This document shows, piece after piece, positions 1-13,500 of a DNA stretch of 64,000 nt. The notes under the pieces are model-generated. The model was not told the DNA's origin and searched no databases. It was given only the letters and a program-made list of their open reading frames with translations. Positions within the stretch are counted from its first letter, which is position 1; every line of letters begins with the position of its first letter. The stretch spans positions 2,792,501 to 2,856,500 of the forward strand of contig NC_059550.1 in NCBI RefSeq assembly GCF_905220415.1, written 5' to 3'. The position numbers were made by a program, and so were the translations under genes. Source of the DNA: Colias croceus (lineage: Eukaryota; Arthropoda; Insecta; Lepidoptera; Pieridae).

Positions 1-1369
1 ATTTTTGAATCATTTTATTAAATCACATTTATATTTAAACAAATACATATGTAAAAATGTGATATATTTTAACATCATTATGTATATGAAACTTAGGGCA
101 TTGAAATTCATTCCCAATTGTCTTATACATTGGGGTAATTTACAGGACATTCAATAACGTTTTTATTATTATCACTTATTTTATCTAAATGTTATGTTTT
201 GCAAACCCCGTGAACTGCGGGATTGTAAGTGTTTATGAGCGACGGTAATAGCTTTACCCGAGGTGACCTGCATACTAATTTGCCTAAAAAGATTATTGTG
301 ACGTGTTTTCTTAGGGATGATCAGATTTTAATATAAAAATATCAACTTTGTGGGCCGTGTTCGATGTTTTAGAATTTTGTCGCCATACATCAAAGCACCT
401 GCAAATTGCGTCGATAAATTATATTTCAGCAAAAGTTATTTCTTGTTGGCAAGTTTTAGAATTTTTCTAAGAATTCCACGTCAAGGTTAAGACGTTCTCA
501 TGGAGTTTTTTTATTTATATTTTTATTAGCATGAGTAAATGTCTGATAAGGTAGGATAATAGTAAAATAATTCTTTAGATATTTAAATGATATGACAGCT
601 GTCAACTAAAACAGACAGACTGACAGACTAAGGCCGCGTTTCCACCTGCAAGAAAACTTCCGCGAGAAATGTCCGACAGTCTATCTGACAGCAACTTGCA
701 AGTCTACTTGCAGGTGGAAACGCGGAATTAGACTTGCAAGTTGCTGTCGAATAAAGTTACTATGTATAAAGACTTCATCTCCAAAAATTGAGGGTCTAAT
801 TTTGTTTGTTTTCATTTACGCTAGCTTAGTGACCATCTAATAAATTAAACATAAAGTGTTGATCTTCCTGAAAGGATTCTATTGCGAAATAAGCTTACGG
901 GAAATTGGAACACGTAATGGGAACTTTGTTTATGTTTATCCAAAACATAGTTATTCTCTTGGTCTGTAGTATTACTTAATAATAAACAGGGCATCAAGGA
1001 ATAAGTGGATCTTTTTGTAAAATATATTGTTCGGTATAGATTCATATATTTCATTACTGTATAATTGAGCATTATATGCCATTAATGAACGTTGTTGCTA
1101 CTAACGTGATTTGCCAAATATTTTATTTTTATACAAGGTCCACAGACGTGTTTATGTATAATTAATTTTAATGTAAGTAAGAACACTTGTTTTTCCGACC
1201 ATATTCCATTTCTTCTACTATAAAAAGGTTAATATTTATCAAAATAAAAATAATTATGCAAAACACCTATGATTTGTATAAGTCTGGTCAATGTTGAGGT
1301 TTGTGTTTAAACATATTTGTTGTCCTTTTATATTTATGCTGCTAATGTAAATGCATAATTTTTCCACAG
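1..1369 (+). other. Intron sequence upstream of the first visible exon
   Basis: AT-rich, no coding signal. It ends with a good polypyrimidine tract and CAG at 1367-1369, so it is the 3' part of an ihog intron. The only structured item is the inverted-repeat element at 634-725. Confidence 0.6.
634..725. mobile_element. Miniature inverted-repeat element (MITE), 92 bp
   Basis: A perfect 19-bp inverted repeat, CCGCGTTTCCACCTGCAAG at 634-652 and its complement at 707-725, encloses 54 bases. A related GCAGGTGGAAA segment occurs near 62344. No coding capacity. Confidence 0.6.
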
Positions 1370-1574
1370 GTTTCTAGAAACTGAAGACTACGTCGGTACA
1401 AAAGACAACGATGTATTGACAATGCCAGTTCGACCGGACGAAGCTCTACGATTATGGTGCGGAGTAGTTGGAACACCTCCTCCTAAAGTCACCTGGACTA
1501 AAGAAGGCTCACCAAGCTTACCGAAAAGACATGAACATGCCCTAACCATTTCTCCTTTTACTTCAGAAAACGAG
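1370..1574 (+). CDS. ihog: ihog exon A (first in window): Ig domain, first half
   Basis: The acceptor is TTTTTCCACAG just before 1370 and the donor is GTAAGA at 1575. The first base completes a codon from an upstream exon outside the window; the exon ends on a codon boundary. The translation includes RPDEALRLWCGVVGTPPPK, then VTWTKEG and HALTISPFTSENE, that is the B-strand cysteine and core tryptophan of an Ig domain. It joins to GIYSC in the next exon. Confidence 0.88.
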
Positions 1575-4500
1575 GTAAGAATTTTCCTCTTTAATTTCCT
1601 CTTTATTAGTATCCGTACAGCTCTTTTCGAAATTTTAAAGCACGTGGACCAAATCACGAGGCCCAGTGACGAAATATATATTACTCCATTTATCACGTAG
1701 GTAACAGAAGAACTCGCGGGCGATATTAAAGCAAAATGTCAAGACACGTGTTTTACTGACAGGAATAAAGCCGTCTTAAATATTTCTTGTGAAATTTTCG
1801 GGTACTTTTATACTTTGCTTTGCGCGAATGATTTTATAAACCTTAGAAATGTTATTTCGTTATTTTTATTTTCTATAACAAGAGTTTTAAAAGCCTCTCT
1901 AGATTTGTATTGTCTGTCTGTTTATACGATTTCATAATATTATTTGTATGTTATGTACAATTTGAACACTTACTTTGTCGAACTTATATTGAAATTATCT
2001 GCATGTGTCACTTAAAGGGATCAATTTTGAAAGATACTGCAGGAACTTCACTAAACAGCTTTTTAATGATAAACTTTTAACGTTATCACGTAGTCTTAAG
2101 AATAGTGTGACGTAGGTTTACGACTTCTCTAACTTGGAAGAAACAAAAAAGAAATGAAATTTATGAGGTCTATTTTTAATGCGATATGCGAATGAATAAA
2201 TTGATACTAATTTGTCTGTAAACGGAAGTTTGTAGGTCGTAAAACTTCAACAAAAATGGTTGGTGCAAAATTCTATTCGACATTTTTTTTCTCTAACATT
2301 CAACAAAATAAACTTCTAGAAAGTGCAGTAGCTCGTAAAACTTGAACAAAAATGGTTGGTGCAAAATTCTATTGGACAAATTTTTTCGCGAACATGCTCA
2401 GCAAAATAATCTTCTGGAAAGAACATTGGTACAAGAAAAGTTATTTTCTAATAAGTGTTCGATCTGGCAGATGAGAGCCAATGACAGCGGTATGATCTCT
2501 AGCATACAGTGGCATACTTGCTCGATGTACCTCATCCGATGCACACTGAAGCAGGCACTAAACAAGTTTTCGATGATATTTCCTAATCCCAATAATAACT
2601 TCCTCATAAGGAAACTCAAGCTTTCTCAGCGCGCGGAAGATTTAAGCCGATTTCGGAGCATGTCTTTATTTACTCGTATTGTGAGCACTTGACATTTCGC
2701 TCTAAGCGGATTTAAACGATTGCAACGTTCCACATTTGATGACATTATTTCAGGGATTTGAAACGTTGTGACTGTAATTAATTTAAGGATGGAGGGACTT
2801 TCTTATAATGGGATGCGTAAATGGCTTATACCTTTTAAGCTGTGATTTATGCGCGTATATTTCCATGCTGTAATTATTTGTGCTTATTTAACAAATATTT
2901 TTAAAGGTCCCTTTTGGGAATTTGTAATAGCATGTTTACGTGAAATTGCATTATGAATTTGTTTTAAGATTATTTCTTAATACTAATTGTCTTTCGTCTT
3001 TTAACAATAAGTTATAAGGCAAATATCCTTAGGTACTAAAATTAATGTTTTCTTATCTAAAGTCACGTCCTTGTAAAAGTTCAGTAACCATTATACCGAA
3101 GAGGTCGTGAAGTTCTGTTTAGTATTGATTCGATGCGGAATCACAGATCAGCTCATATTTCGCTTGAACTTCTCAGAAGTTAGGCCATCATTTTCAATAC
3201 AGACTAGATTAGATTAACTTATGCTTTCGCTAAAATGGAAGTAGTATAGTAACTGCCGGATAACTGTAATGTATTTATTATGTCGAGTAGTTCGTATCTT
3301 CTATGTAATATAGTTGGAATGTTGGCAAATACGAACACGAGATTTTTCCAAAAGGATATTCAATGAAATTGTATTAATACTTAGTGTATAAAATTTCTTC
3401 GTACTTGATCTATGTCATAGAAAATGTGAACTTAAAATAGAGATGACTGGAGTATATTCGTTAGTTGTATGTATGTTATACTGTATAAGCTATATTTATT
3501 AACACTTTTGAATCTTAGTATCTTTCTATGAGTCAAATTCTATTCAAGATACAAATATTTCATACGGATTCTTTTATTTTATTTTTTTGCTTTGTGAGAT
3601 AAGAAGTATAATATTATGGATGTGCCTTGTAACCAATATATTAAATATTATGTCATACCTTTTTTCCTTCACCTTACCCACTTTTTTCCTTCATTTTACA
3701 ATATCTTCTTCTATTTAGGGTATATACTCCTGTTCAGCGAACGGCATCCGTCGATCATGGAAAGCCATAGCCCTCCAGCCACCACACTGGGAAGGTTCTG
3801 TGGGTAGTGTGAACGCGTCTGAAGGGGCCAGTGCTAGAGTGGCGTGTGGGAGATTGTATGGGCAGCCACCACCAACTGTGCATTGGTTGTTGAACGCGCA
3901 GATTGTTAGTGGGAAAGGAGTTCATACTACTGGTAAGTAAGGAGTGGGTTAGAGGGAACGGATTTTATACTGCTGAATACACGAAGTGGTTGTATGTTTA
4001 TGTGAAATTAGTATGTTGCTTTGTTGCCTAATGCTTCATATGAATATTGATGTGTTTGATCATTCTGTGAAATAGTACTGTTAACAGTTTGGAAAACACA
4101 ATAATGTGTAATACAAATTTGAAAGAATTTCGTACAATACCTACTTACTATAAAACGACGCTCTCAAGTGGTAGTATTTATAAGTTTTCAAAATTACCCC
4201 ACTTTTGAACTAGTGCACTATGTATTTGAATTATTTGTTTGTTTTTTTATCTGTATTTAAGTAATATTAAATTTTCTTCCTATTTCCAATAATCCCCTAT
4301 ATTCTAATCTTTCATACAGATTCAGAATTATACATGGAGCGTGCTGAAAAGCGTCACGCGGGCATCGTACAGTGTATCGCTTGTAACGCGCTCGGTTGTG
4401 CGTATGACGCCGCCATGCTTACTGTTGTACCCGTGCAGATATCTGATGCGGTAAGTGATACTAACTCACAATACAAACTACAAGTTTATATTGTGAGTTA

Positions 4501-7500
4501 TAATACTCAAACACACGCACAATTGCAATATTACTCACACTTGTACTTACACTTGAAATACTACGTACGCTCACACTTGCAATAAGTGTGTATTATTGTA
4601 TTATAATATACTAGATGTGCTCACACTTACACATGTAATATTATTCACACTTACACATGCAATATTATTCACATTCATACTTGCTTAAAGTACTCACGCA
4701 CACCAACACTCACACTTCCCGTGCCGATATTGGACGCGAAGATACCATGTACTAACTCGCACACACACATAACAATTCCAATAAAATACTCACACCCGAT
4801 ATTATCTTTGCTTTATGTTCACAACCACTTTGATCAAACACCCACATTATAACTCACTCTTATCCCAATTATCACGGTTAGGTTGCATTTTAATTTACTC
4901 ATATATGATATTATTTTCATTATTCAAAGGTATATAGAGAATTTTTATTTATTTCTGATTCCTTACAGCTATTCATACAATAATTACATACTAATAAATC
5001 AAATACACCAATTAAAAGGAACATCTACATCATTTACCATTAATCTAACATTTAATTTTTTGTTAATTTATAAAAGAACACTGTCGAATTAGGTTAGAAT
5101 CCTGTAATGATAGTAAGTTCTATGTGATGTAAATAAATAAATAAATAAATTTAAACTTTCATCAAAATACTCTAAACACGTAGACTACTATTCAGCCCAC
5201 GGCATTACATATTTATTTATATTTATTATAATCATTCTACGGAGAAGACAATCTCTTGTGTATGGAAGCAACCGCCGTTAAAATGTCACTGTTACAACGT
5301 ACATTTAAAATAATGTGGCAAGGTAAGTTTTATATGCTCTAAAAGTTTATAGCTTTTCACTTTTGACGAGACAAATTTCAGAATATATTTTTTCTTGATT
5401 GAAAATATTTTATTACAATTCAATCATATTATTTTTAGCGTAAGACTTGTCTCAAATTGTTCTTATTATATTTCAAAATTTAATACTCAATTAGGTACTT
5501 ACGGCATTTATTATTTTTATTACAAAATTATTATAAGAAACGAGAAGATTACTGAATAATACATAGGTACAATTAATTATTTATGTAATGTCTAGTCTTT
5601 GAATGTTATTTTTCTCAAATTTAACAAAGAAAATGGTTTATTTCGACAAAAATAGAATGTCGTTGAACATTATGTTGCCGTTGGGCGCAGTCATTTAGCT
5701 AAAAGTATTCCCGAGAAACATGTTCAAAAATTAAAGTTAGGAAACTTTTATTATTATGAATTACTAGTTACCTTCAGCTATACGATTAAAAATAGTATGA
5801 AACAATGTCGCTTTATCTGCCTGTTTGTCCTTCAATATAAACTAACACTATTAATTTTTATTTTGCGTTTAATGGACCGTAATCTTGTCATGAAATATAT
5901 TTGAAACCATTTAAAATAATTAAATTTAAAATCTATACATATATATAAAAATGAAACTCGCGTTGTCACGGCATCACGTGTGAACGGGTGGACCGATTTC
6001 GATAATTCTTTTTTTTTATTATATTCCTTGAAGTACGAGGATGGTTCTTATGTAGAGAAAACGTAAATAATGTACCACGAGCGAAGCCGGGGCGGACCGC
6101 TAGTACTTTATAGAGTTTAGGTACTTTAACGTATCTTTCTAAGTTAAAGTAATAAGAATTGTAGGTATGAATGAATGAATTACCTATCCCTAATTAACAA
6201 CATTATCTATTGTTACAGGATTATTCAGCAGAAATGCCCAAAACAATGCACATACCATCGCAACCTCCGAAACGACACAGCCGTAAGAACTTACGAAAAC
6301 ATAAAGGTAAATACATAAATACGATCATTATAAAATTATACCAGAAACAAGATTTTATAGTTATACTTTGTATTATGGAAATACAAAGTATAGAAAATTG
6401 TTATAATGGAAATTTGTATAACACGACTACAACAAATAGTGGCATCATAATTTATAAAAAAGTGACAATTTGATATTTTCGTCTGTATCCTTTATTATAT
6501 AATTGGCTGTTTAGATAAAGTTATTCATGTCAAATGTAAAAGATTTAAAATGGAAATTGAACATTTAATTATAAAATCCGATGTTTAAAATATCGTTTGA
6601 AATACGTTTGTGAAGATTTTAATCGCTACGAATGGTGATTGATAGCTGCTTTGTCAAAATCTAAACTAAACATAGAGTAAATCTCCTCTAAATCTATAAA
6701 ATTCGTATGAAAAATTGATAACACAGTTATACCATAGTATAAAGAGAAACGAAATTGATTAGTTTTGCAAACATAAGTAGTTAGTTATATGACATATCTA
6801 TTTAACAAAAAAATAAAATAAATAAATAAACGTTTGTCTGTCTTTCTATCCCGTAGCTACAGATCGATTTAATTCTTTTGTGTCTGGATGTGTAGGAGCT
6901 AGAGAGTGACAAAGATTTTTGAAGTGTAACTTCTTTAAGCGCGTTGAGAGCGCGTGTGCCGAGCACACATGTCAGAAGTGAAACTTCTTTGCCAACATTC
7001 AAAAATATCAAAATCGTCGCCTTACTCCATGACGTGACGGTATTGCCATGACGCAACCTTGAAATTTTACTTTAAAGAATTTTCACTTCAAAAACAATTG
7101 GCGTTGATAATAATTTTAAAATATAACGTAAATAAAATGAATATTTATTGATGTAGCGGTGCTAATAGCGCCATCCCGTCCGAACGTGACGCGTCTGTCG
7201 GACGAAAGTGTCATGGTGTCGTGGTCGCACTCCAACCACGGCCTGCCCATACAGTTCTATAAGGTAATCATTTGGAATTATTGTTTTTGTGTTATTAAAA
7301 TGCTGTTATAAATAATACATTTGCAAAGAATAGAAAAATTTCTATCACGAATTCGAACCCGAGTCATTTTGACATTCTGGGGCATTCAAAAAATTAGATT
7401 TTTTTTAAATGAGTTAATAGGCAGATCCACACAGATCACTTGCGAATCAGCTTGATCTGTGTGGATGTGCCGATAAAAACTGCTGTTGCTTTCCTTTTTT

Positions 7501-10500
7501 TTTTTGTAAATCATACCTACCTAATTTGATAGGCTCAAATTGATGATTTTCATTAAAATTTCTTTGAGTATTCTTTGATATTTCTTCTAGTTTAGAATTT
7601 GACCTTCCACTCATACCTACTTGAAAATTTCACTCTGTAATTCTGTATTCTACGACCCATAAGAGCGAAAAATTGTATAAAGATGGTTGAGATACTGATT
7701 GTATTTCACCTAACTATAATGACACCAATTGTCTTTTAAACAATTATATACCTGTTTACTAATATTACTATACCTTTAATAATTTATTTTTATTACTTTA
7801 GGTCCAATATCGTGAAGCAAGTAATTCCTCTGGAGCGCAATGGCATACAGCTAACTACGATATTCCGGCTTACATACATTCGTATGAAATCGATGGTCTG
7901 CTACCCGATAGATATTATAAGTAAGTAGTACAATTTAATTTTTGAAGTTATACTTCTTTTGGCGCGATGGAGAAAAATGATGAGAGTGAATTTTTACGAC
8001 ACCGACACCTAAATTTAACAGCATGAAGTTAGTTCTACGTGGTATGTAACTATGTTTAAGTTATATGTTCTAGTATTTTTTATTTTTTCCATACGCCAAA
8101 GAAGTATAACTTCTAACGCGTGTACATAAGTACACACACTCTTTTTTGTTAAGGTTATTAGGGAGCTTTTCCAACGATAATGTTCGAGGATGTGAAGAGG
8201 GGAATGTGTTTGTCAATAACCAATAATATCGCTTCGAATGAAAAACGTTTCAAACTTCAAACTAAATGAAGCTATATGAAAAGTTTTTATAAACACATTC
8301 CTCGCTACACATCCTCGCACACTATTGATGGAAAAGCACCCTTAATGTTAAGAATATTTAATTTAATGTTATCTGTTTAATTAGTTTTATGTTTTGATTA
8401 ATTGGTCTGGATTTGATAGCCTGCTATAAAATATTATATATCTACTAATAAGCTATGCCGCGCAGTTCCATCCGCGGGTAAAATTAATTATTTGTATAGG
8501 TCATGTCTTATTTTGTTATATATTATAACTTATATCTATAATAGGTAACTAATAATTTTTCAAATCGGACCAGTAGTTCCTGAGATTAGCGTGTTCAAAC
8601 AAACAAACAAACTCTATAGCTTTATAATATTTGTATAGGTACTGTTTCATTACTTAAATGATTAAAGTTTCATCCAAATGCTTCCAGTAGTTTTTGTGAT
8701 TCAAACTTTCTCGTTTATAATATTATTAGAATAAAGACATCTTTCGCAAAATTTATAATCAAAACCAACACAATTTATTCACACAAAACTAAACTACACC
8801 GCAGCCGTTCAAATGTTTTATGATACAAATTAAATTATTATCTAGAATTTGTACGTTAAATTTAGACGCATATTGCAACATTTTGGGCAAATTTAATTCT
8901 ATTGTATGCACCGGTTATTTGTTCCGCGGTCGCACATTATATCAAACTGATGTATTGACCAAACTAACTCTGTTTCGTAAGCACGGTACAAATCGTTTTA
9001 TAACACTAGTGTGTTGCCGTGGTTTTGTTTAGAAAAAAATATATACCGGCCGAATTGATAACCTCCTCCTTTTTTTGCAGTCCGTTAATAAACATGTACC
9101 TATTGGAAACATTATATGAATTTAGAAGGTACCTATAAACTCAGGATGTACTTTATTTTAGTAATGACGTCTCTAAATAATAATAATATAACTCAAAGTT
9201 CAATTTATTTCACTAATTTCACTGATTAAGTAATGGAGTTGTTTGCGCACGATAAAAATTTAATCAATTCAGTTTACAAATTTTATAATATTTTGCCTAT
9301 AAATCGAGTTAAAGCGGGTAACGTATAGGTCAGAACTTCAATACATAATACAACTATAACAGTGAAGTTTTTAAAATATTAATCAAAAGATTACAAACAA
9401 TTCTTTAAGTTATGTAGTAAGTTTTACCACGCCCAATGATTTTTAACATTATTTTTCTAGTCAGTATTGATTTCAAGTAATGATATTTGATACGTAAATA
9501 TATACAGATGTCGATCAGTTACAATTTGATTGTATGTAGGTAATATATTTAGCGCACTGGCCTATGAATAATTTAAATGGTATTATTGATTTTAACCCGA
9601 TTATGGTTGCCGAAAATGTAATAACTGATTTGTGTTTGTTTAAAACTTGTGTTGATTGAATTTATTTAATTTATCCGTTGCATTATTAAATCGTTTAATG
9701 TAAGCGCTTTCATATGAATAACGATGATAATATAATAAGGATTATAATGATATTTTTCGTTGTGAATAATTTTCAATGATACGATGTCATGAATTAATAT
9801 GCTTTAAACTTTTCATCTCATTAAAATTGGGATATTAATCACGCATGTCTGTTTTGTTTGTATTTATAATTGGCTCTTATGTTTAAATTTAAAGCAATAG
9901 TCGATAAATATTGTTTAAAAATTGCAATTTTTTGCATTTTAACTTTTTCAACAGTTGCAATAAAAGTCATAGCTTCTATGCCGCGGTACATTCGAACCGG
10001 GCCTGGTTAGAATAAATAATACGTGATAATAAGCTTAATCACAGTCACAGTCTTCAATTTACACATTAGGCCACTACGAATCAATCAATACAAATGTAAT
10101 GTGTACCAACTAACTCACACTAAAAATGTGTACCAACTAACTCATACTAAAAATGTGTACCAACTAACTCACCCATTTTTAACCGACTTCAAAAAAAAGG
10201 AGGAGGTTATCAATTCGGCCGGTATGTTTTTTTTTATGTATGTACACCGATTACTCCGAGGTTTCTGAACCGATTTACGTGATTCTTTTTTTGAACTCAC
10301 AGGTTCCGTATAGCGGCAGTATACTCGAACCAAGACAACAAACTCGGCCGCAGCAGCAGCAAGTTCTATCTCCAACGCGGTGCGAGTCGCGGCCCTCGAG
10401 CACCGGCTTTGGACAAAGCGACTGCATTGTCACCTCACTCTATACAGTTGAATTGGACGGTGAGTTGGTTAAACACACTCACATACTCACATGTGGGATA

Positions 10501-13500
10501 ACACTCGAGAAGAATCATATTCTATACATTTTTCCTGGATTTTAACGCTCTTAGTACACCGACGCATTCGCGTGCGGCAGTGGGTAAAAATGGGAAAACA
10601 TCTCTACCTACCAACTCATGACGGTTTTGACACAACTCCACACACGAGTGGGCCAGTGAGTCAGTGAGTTGGAAAAAAAAACGCCAGTAGGTTTAAAATA
10701 AAAAATAATATGCAATCTCTTATTTTTGCAATTATACCGATTTAAAAACGTATTTAAGTGTTCTTTAAAAAATAAACATCACGTTCCTCAAAAACAAAAC
10801 CACCACACACGTGCAAACAGCGGGGAGTATCGTTAAATATGTAGCAAAAAACTTATATATTAGATTAAAACTAATACGAAGCCTAGCGCCAAGTTCCACT
10901 AACACTCTGATAAGACTTTGATAAGTTTGAAGCAGCGCAGCAAATAACCTAATTGGATAGTGTTAGCCGTCATAATATGCCCAGGGAGTGCAAAATGTTT
11001 AGACAATCCGGCTTTGCAGTTTAATTAAATCCAATTTATTGAATAAACAGCTTTTGTATGCCAAATGGAACTGGACAATCCATTAAATATGATTTAAAAG
11101 TACCGATAACTTTTATATTGCCCTTTTAATATTCAAATACGAATACGGTCATTTGGGAATCTTTTAAATCTTTAAATCACTAGAAGAGTATGTTGCTACA
11201 GAAAAAGGAAAAGTCATTAAAATTCTCATATTTTTGCATAATCATAACCTTATTTTCATAATAATAAAGTCCATTTTCAAACACAATAAGCGTATTCATA
11301 TTAAGAATCGAGTGTCCAATAATGTAGTTAAACCGTAGTTTTCTGAAATTTGAGATTATTTAAATTATTTGCATGCTATATTCGACCTTATTCGTTAAAC
11401 TTTTAGGTACATTTTGCTGCTATTGTTACAAGCTAACAGTCTGGTTTAATCTATAAATACATGCCAACAAGGGAATACGTAGTTAGGTTAAGTGATTCAC
11501 AGTTTCTAGTTAAAGTGGGTCGTATGATCTTGAACAATTATACAGGTTTAATCTAAATTTATTTAAACTAAACTACAAACAAGGGAATAATAAGCAGAGG
11601 GAAAGGGACTCGTTAATTCTAAAACGTTGTTTGTATTACAATTATATAATACGAAATATTTAGATAATACCTAAATAAATAAAGTATGAGTCAATAACAT
11701 CATATCTAAAAATTTTGAAAAATTGTTTTTTGGTAATTCTGGTAAATTACCTGTTAAGGTGAAACGTCGTAAAAATACACAGATAATAGCCAAAGTCAAA
11801 CCATCAATATAAAAAAAATAACATAAGGCTAGCACATAAAAGGGCACAATTTAAAACAGATCAATAATTCTTAAAGTCCCCTATTCATCGAGGCTTACAA
11901 ACTATTATAATATCTAAGATTATAATATCAGTTAGGGAAGACTGTCCAACCCAGCTTCTTTTAAAAGATGTTCGGAAAGAATCCTGTTTATCTTTCTTTC
12001 TTATAAATTTCTCCGTATTTTATAATTTTTCAGAATTTAGATACTTAATATATTTTCTTCGTCCGTTTTTTAAAAGTATTAAAATAAATATAAAACTAAA
12101 TGCAGTGTTATTCCATAAGTACTTCACGACAAGGGGGTACTTTAAGGAGAAGGAAATTGAGTTTTCAGGTAATATCCGTATTCCGGATATTTGCAAATAA
12201 TTAATATTATAGTATTAGTTACTATATTATGTATTGTATTTCAAATCTCGATTACATTGTAGATTAAATATACAGTCAAAAGGTTAAATCTTGGATTTAG
12301 GTAAAATTTGTCAAGAAATCCAGTACCATTTTCTCTAAGATTGCAAAGCGTCGGCTTTCGAAAAATGAGTATGATAATAATGGTGATTTTTTGTTTTAAT
12401 TTTCCATCATCTGTTTTAATTATGTTGATAAATTTATTTATTTCGTTGATTTGCTATTTAAAATTTCAGTATCTATACTAATATTATAAAGGGGAAAGGT
12501 TTGTGTGTATTATGTTTGGTTTTCACGCATAAACTACTGGACCGATTTTGATGAAATTTGGCACAGACAATCTTTAGACCCTGAGAAAGAACATAGGCTA
12601 CCTTTTATTGCGAAATATGTACCACGGGCAAAGCCGGGGCGGACCGTTAGTATCTGTTAAAAACGTTTGTATCTAATACTTACCATTAGTGTTGCCCAAA
12701 TGCAAGAACAAGACGAGACTTAGCCAGTCTTGGTCTTGGTCTTGCGCCAATACATCTGGTCTTGGTCTTGGTCTTGGTCTTGCGCCAATACACCTAGTCT
12801 TGGTCTTGGTCTTGGTCTTGCGCTCCCAGTCTTGGTCTTGGTCTTGGTCTTGCAGCAAGAGTCTTGCAAGTCTTGCAATTACCTATTAGTCTATTACTAT
12901 TTATTAAAGTTTACTTTAAATCTTAGAAAAACGTATTAGAGTTGGAACATTGTGAGCTTGAATTAACATAGCCATAGTAAAGATCAAGCAGATTAATGAA
13001 TAACTAGTAATGCGCATAGGTCCAGTTTTTCATATTCTTTGATACAGTTTTTTGCGTCTCATAGAATTCCTAAGCGTACCTACCTAGTTATACACCGAAC
13101 TGTTACACCTAACTACTCAGTGAAATAGCGCTAAGTCCTAGCTGCAAGACGCAAGAGTCTTGCAGGCTAAGTCTTGTTCTTGCTCAAGTCTTGCACGGTC
13201 AGTCTTGGTCTTGGTCTTGCGAAAAATACGCGGTCTTGTTCTTGGTCTTTGTCTTGCAAAAACGCAAGACGCAAGACCAAGACTGCAAGACCAAGACTGA
13301 ATTTGGGCAACACTACTTACCATCTAAGAGCAAAATCAAATCATTTTTATTTTATTTCTCCTCACAATTCCCAATCACATAAACTCTACATTCATACAAA
13401 ATTATAAAACATAGCTGGAGTTGGAGGAGCTGGTGTCTGAAATGGGTTTTAACCGGTATCACTGATCACCAGGTCCCCGCCCTCGGAAATAAAATACAAT

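Noticed and set aside
6802..7056. Minus-strand 84-codon frame resembling 62587-62772
   Set aside because: Both lie in copies of the GAAGTGAAACTTC MITE; the shared peptide is a by-product.
12673..12939. Open frames coding for runs of Ser-Trp, Gly-Leu or Asp-Gln
   Set aside because: They are translations of the CTTGGT hexamer in different frames and on both strands; not a protein.
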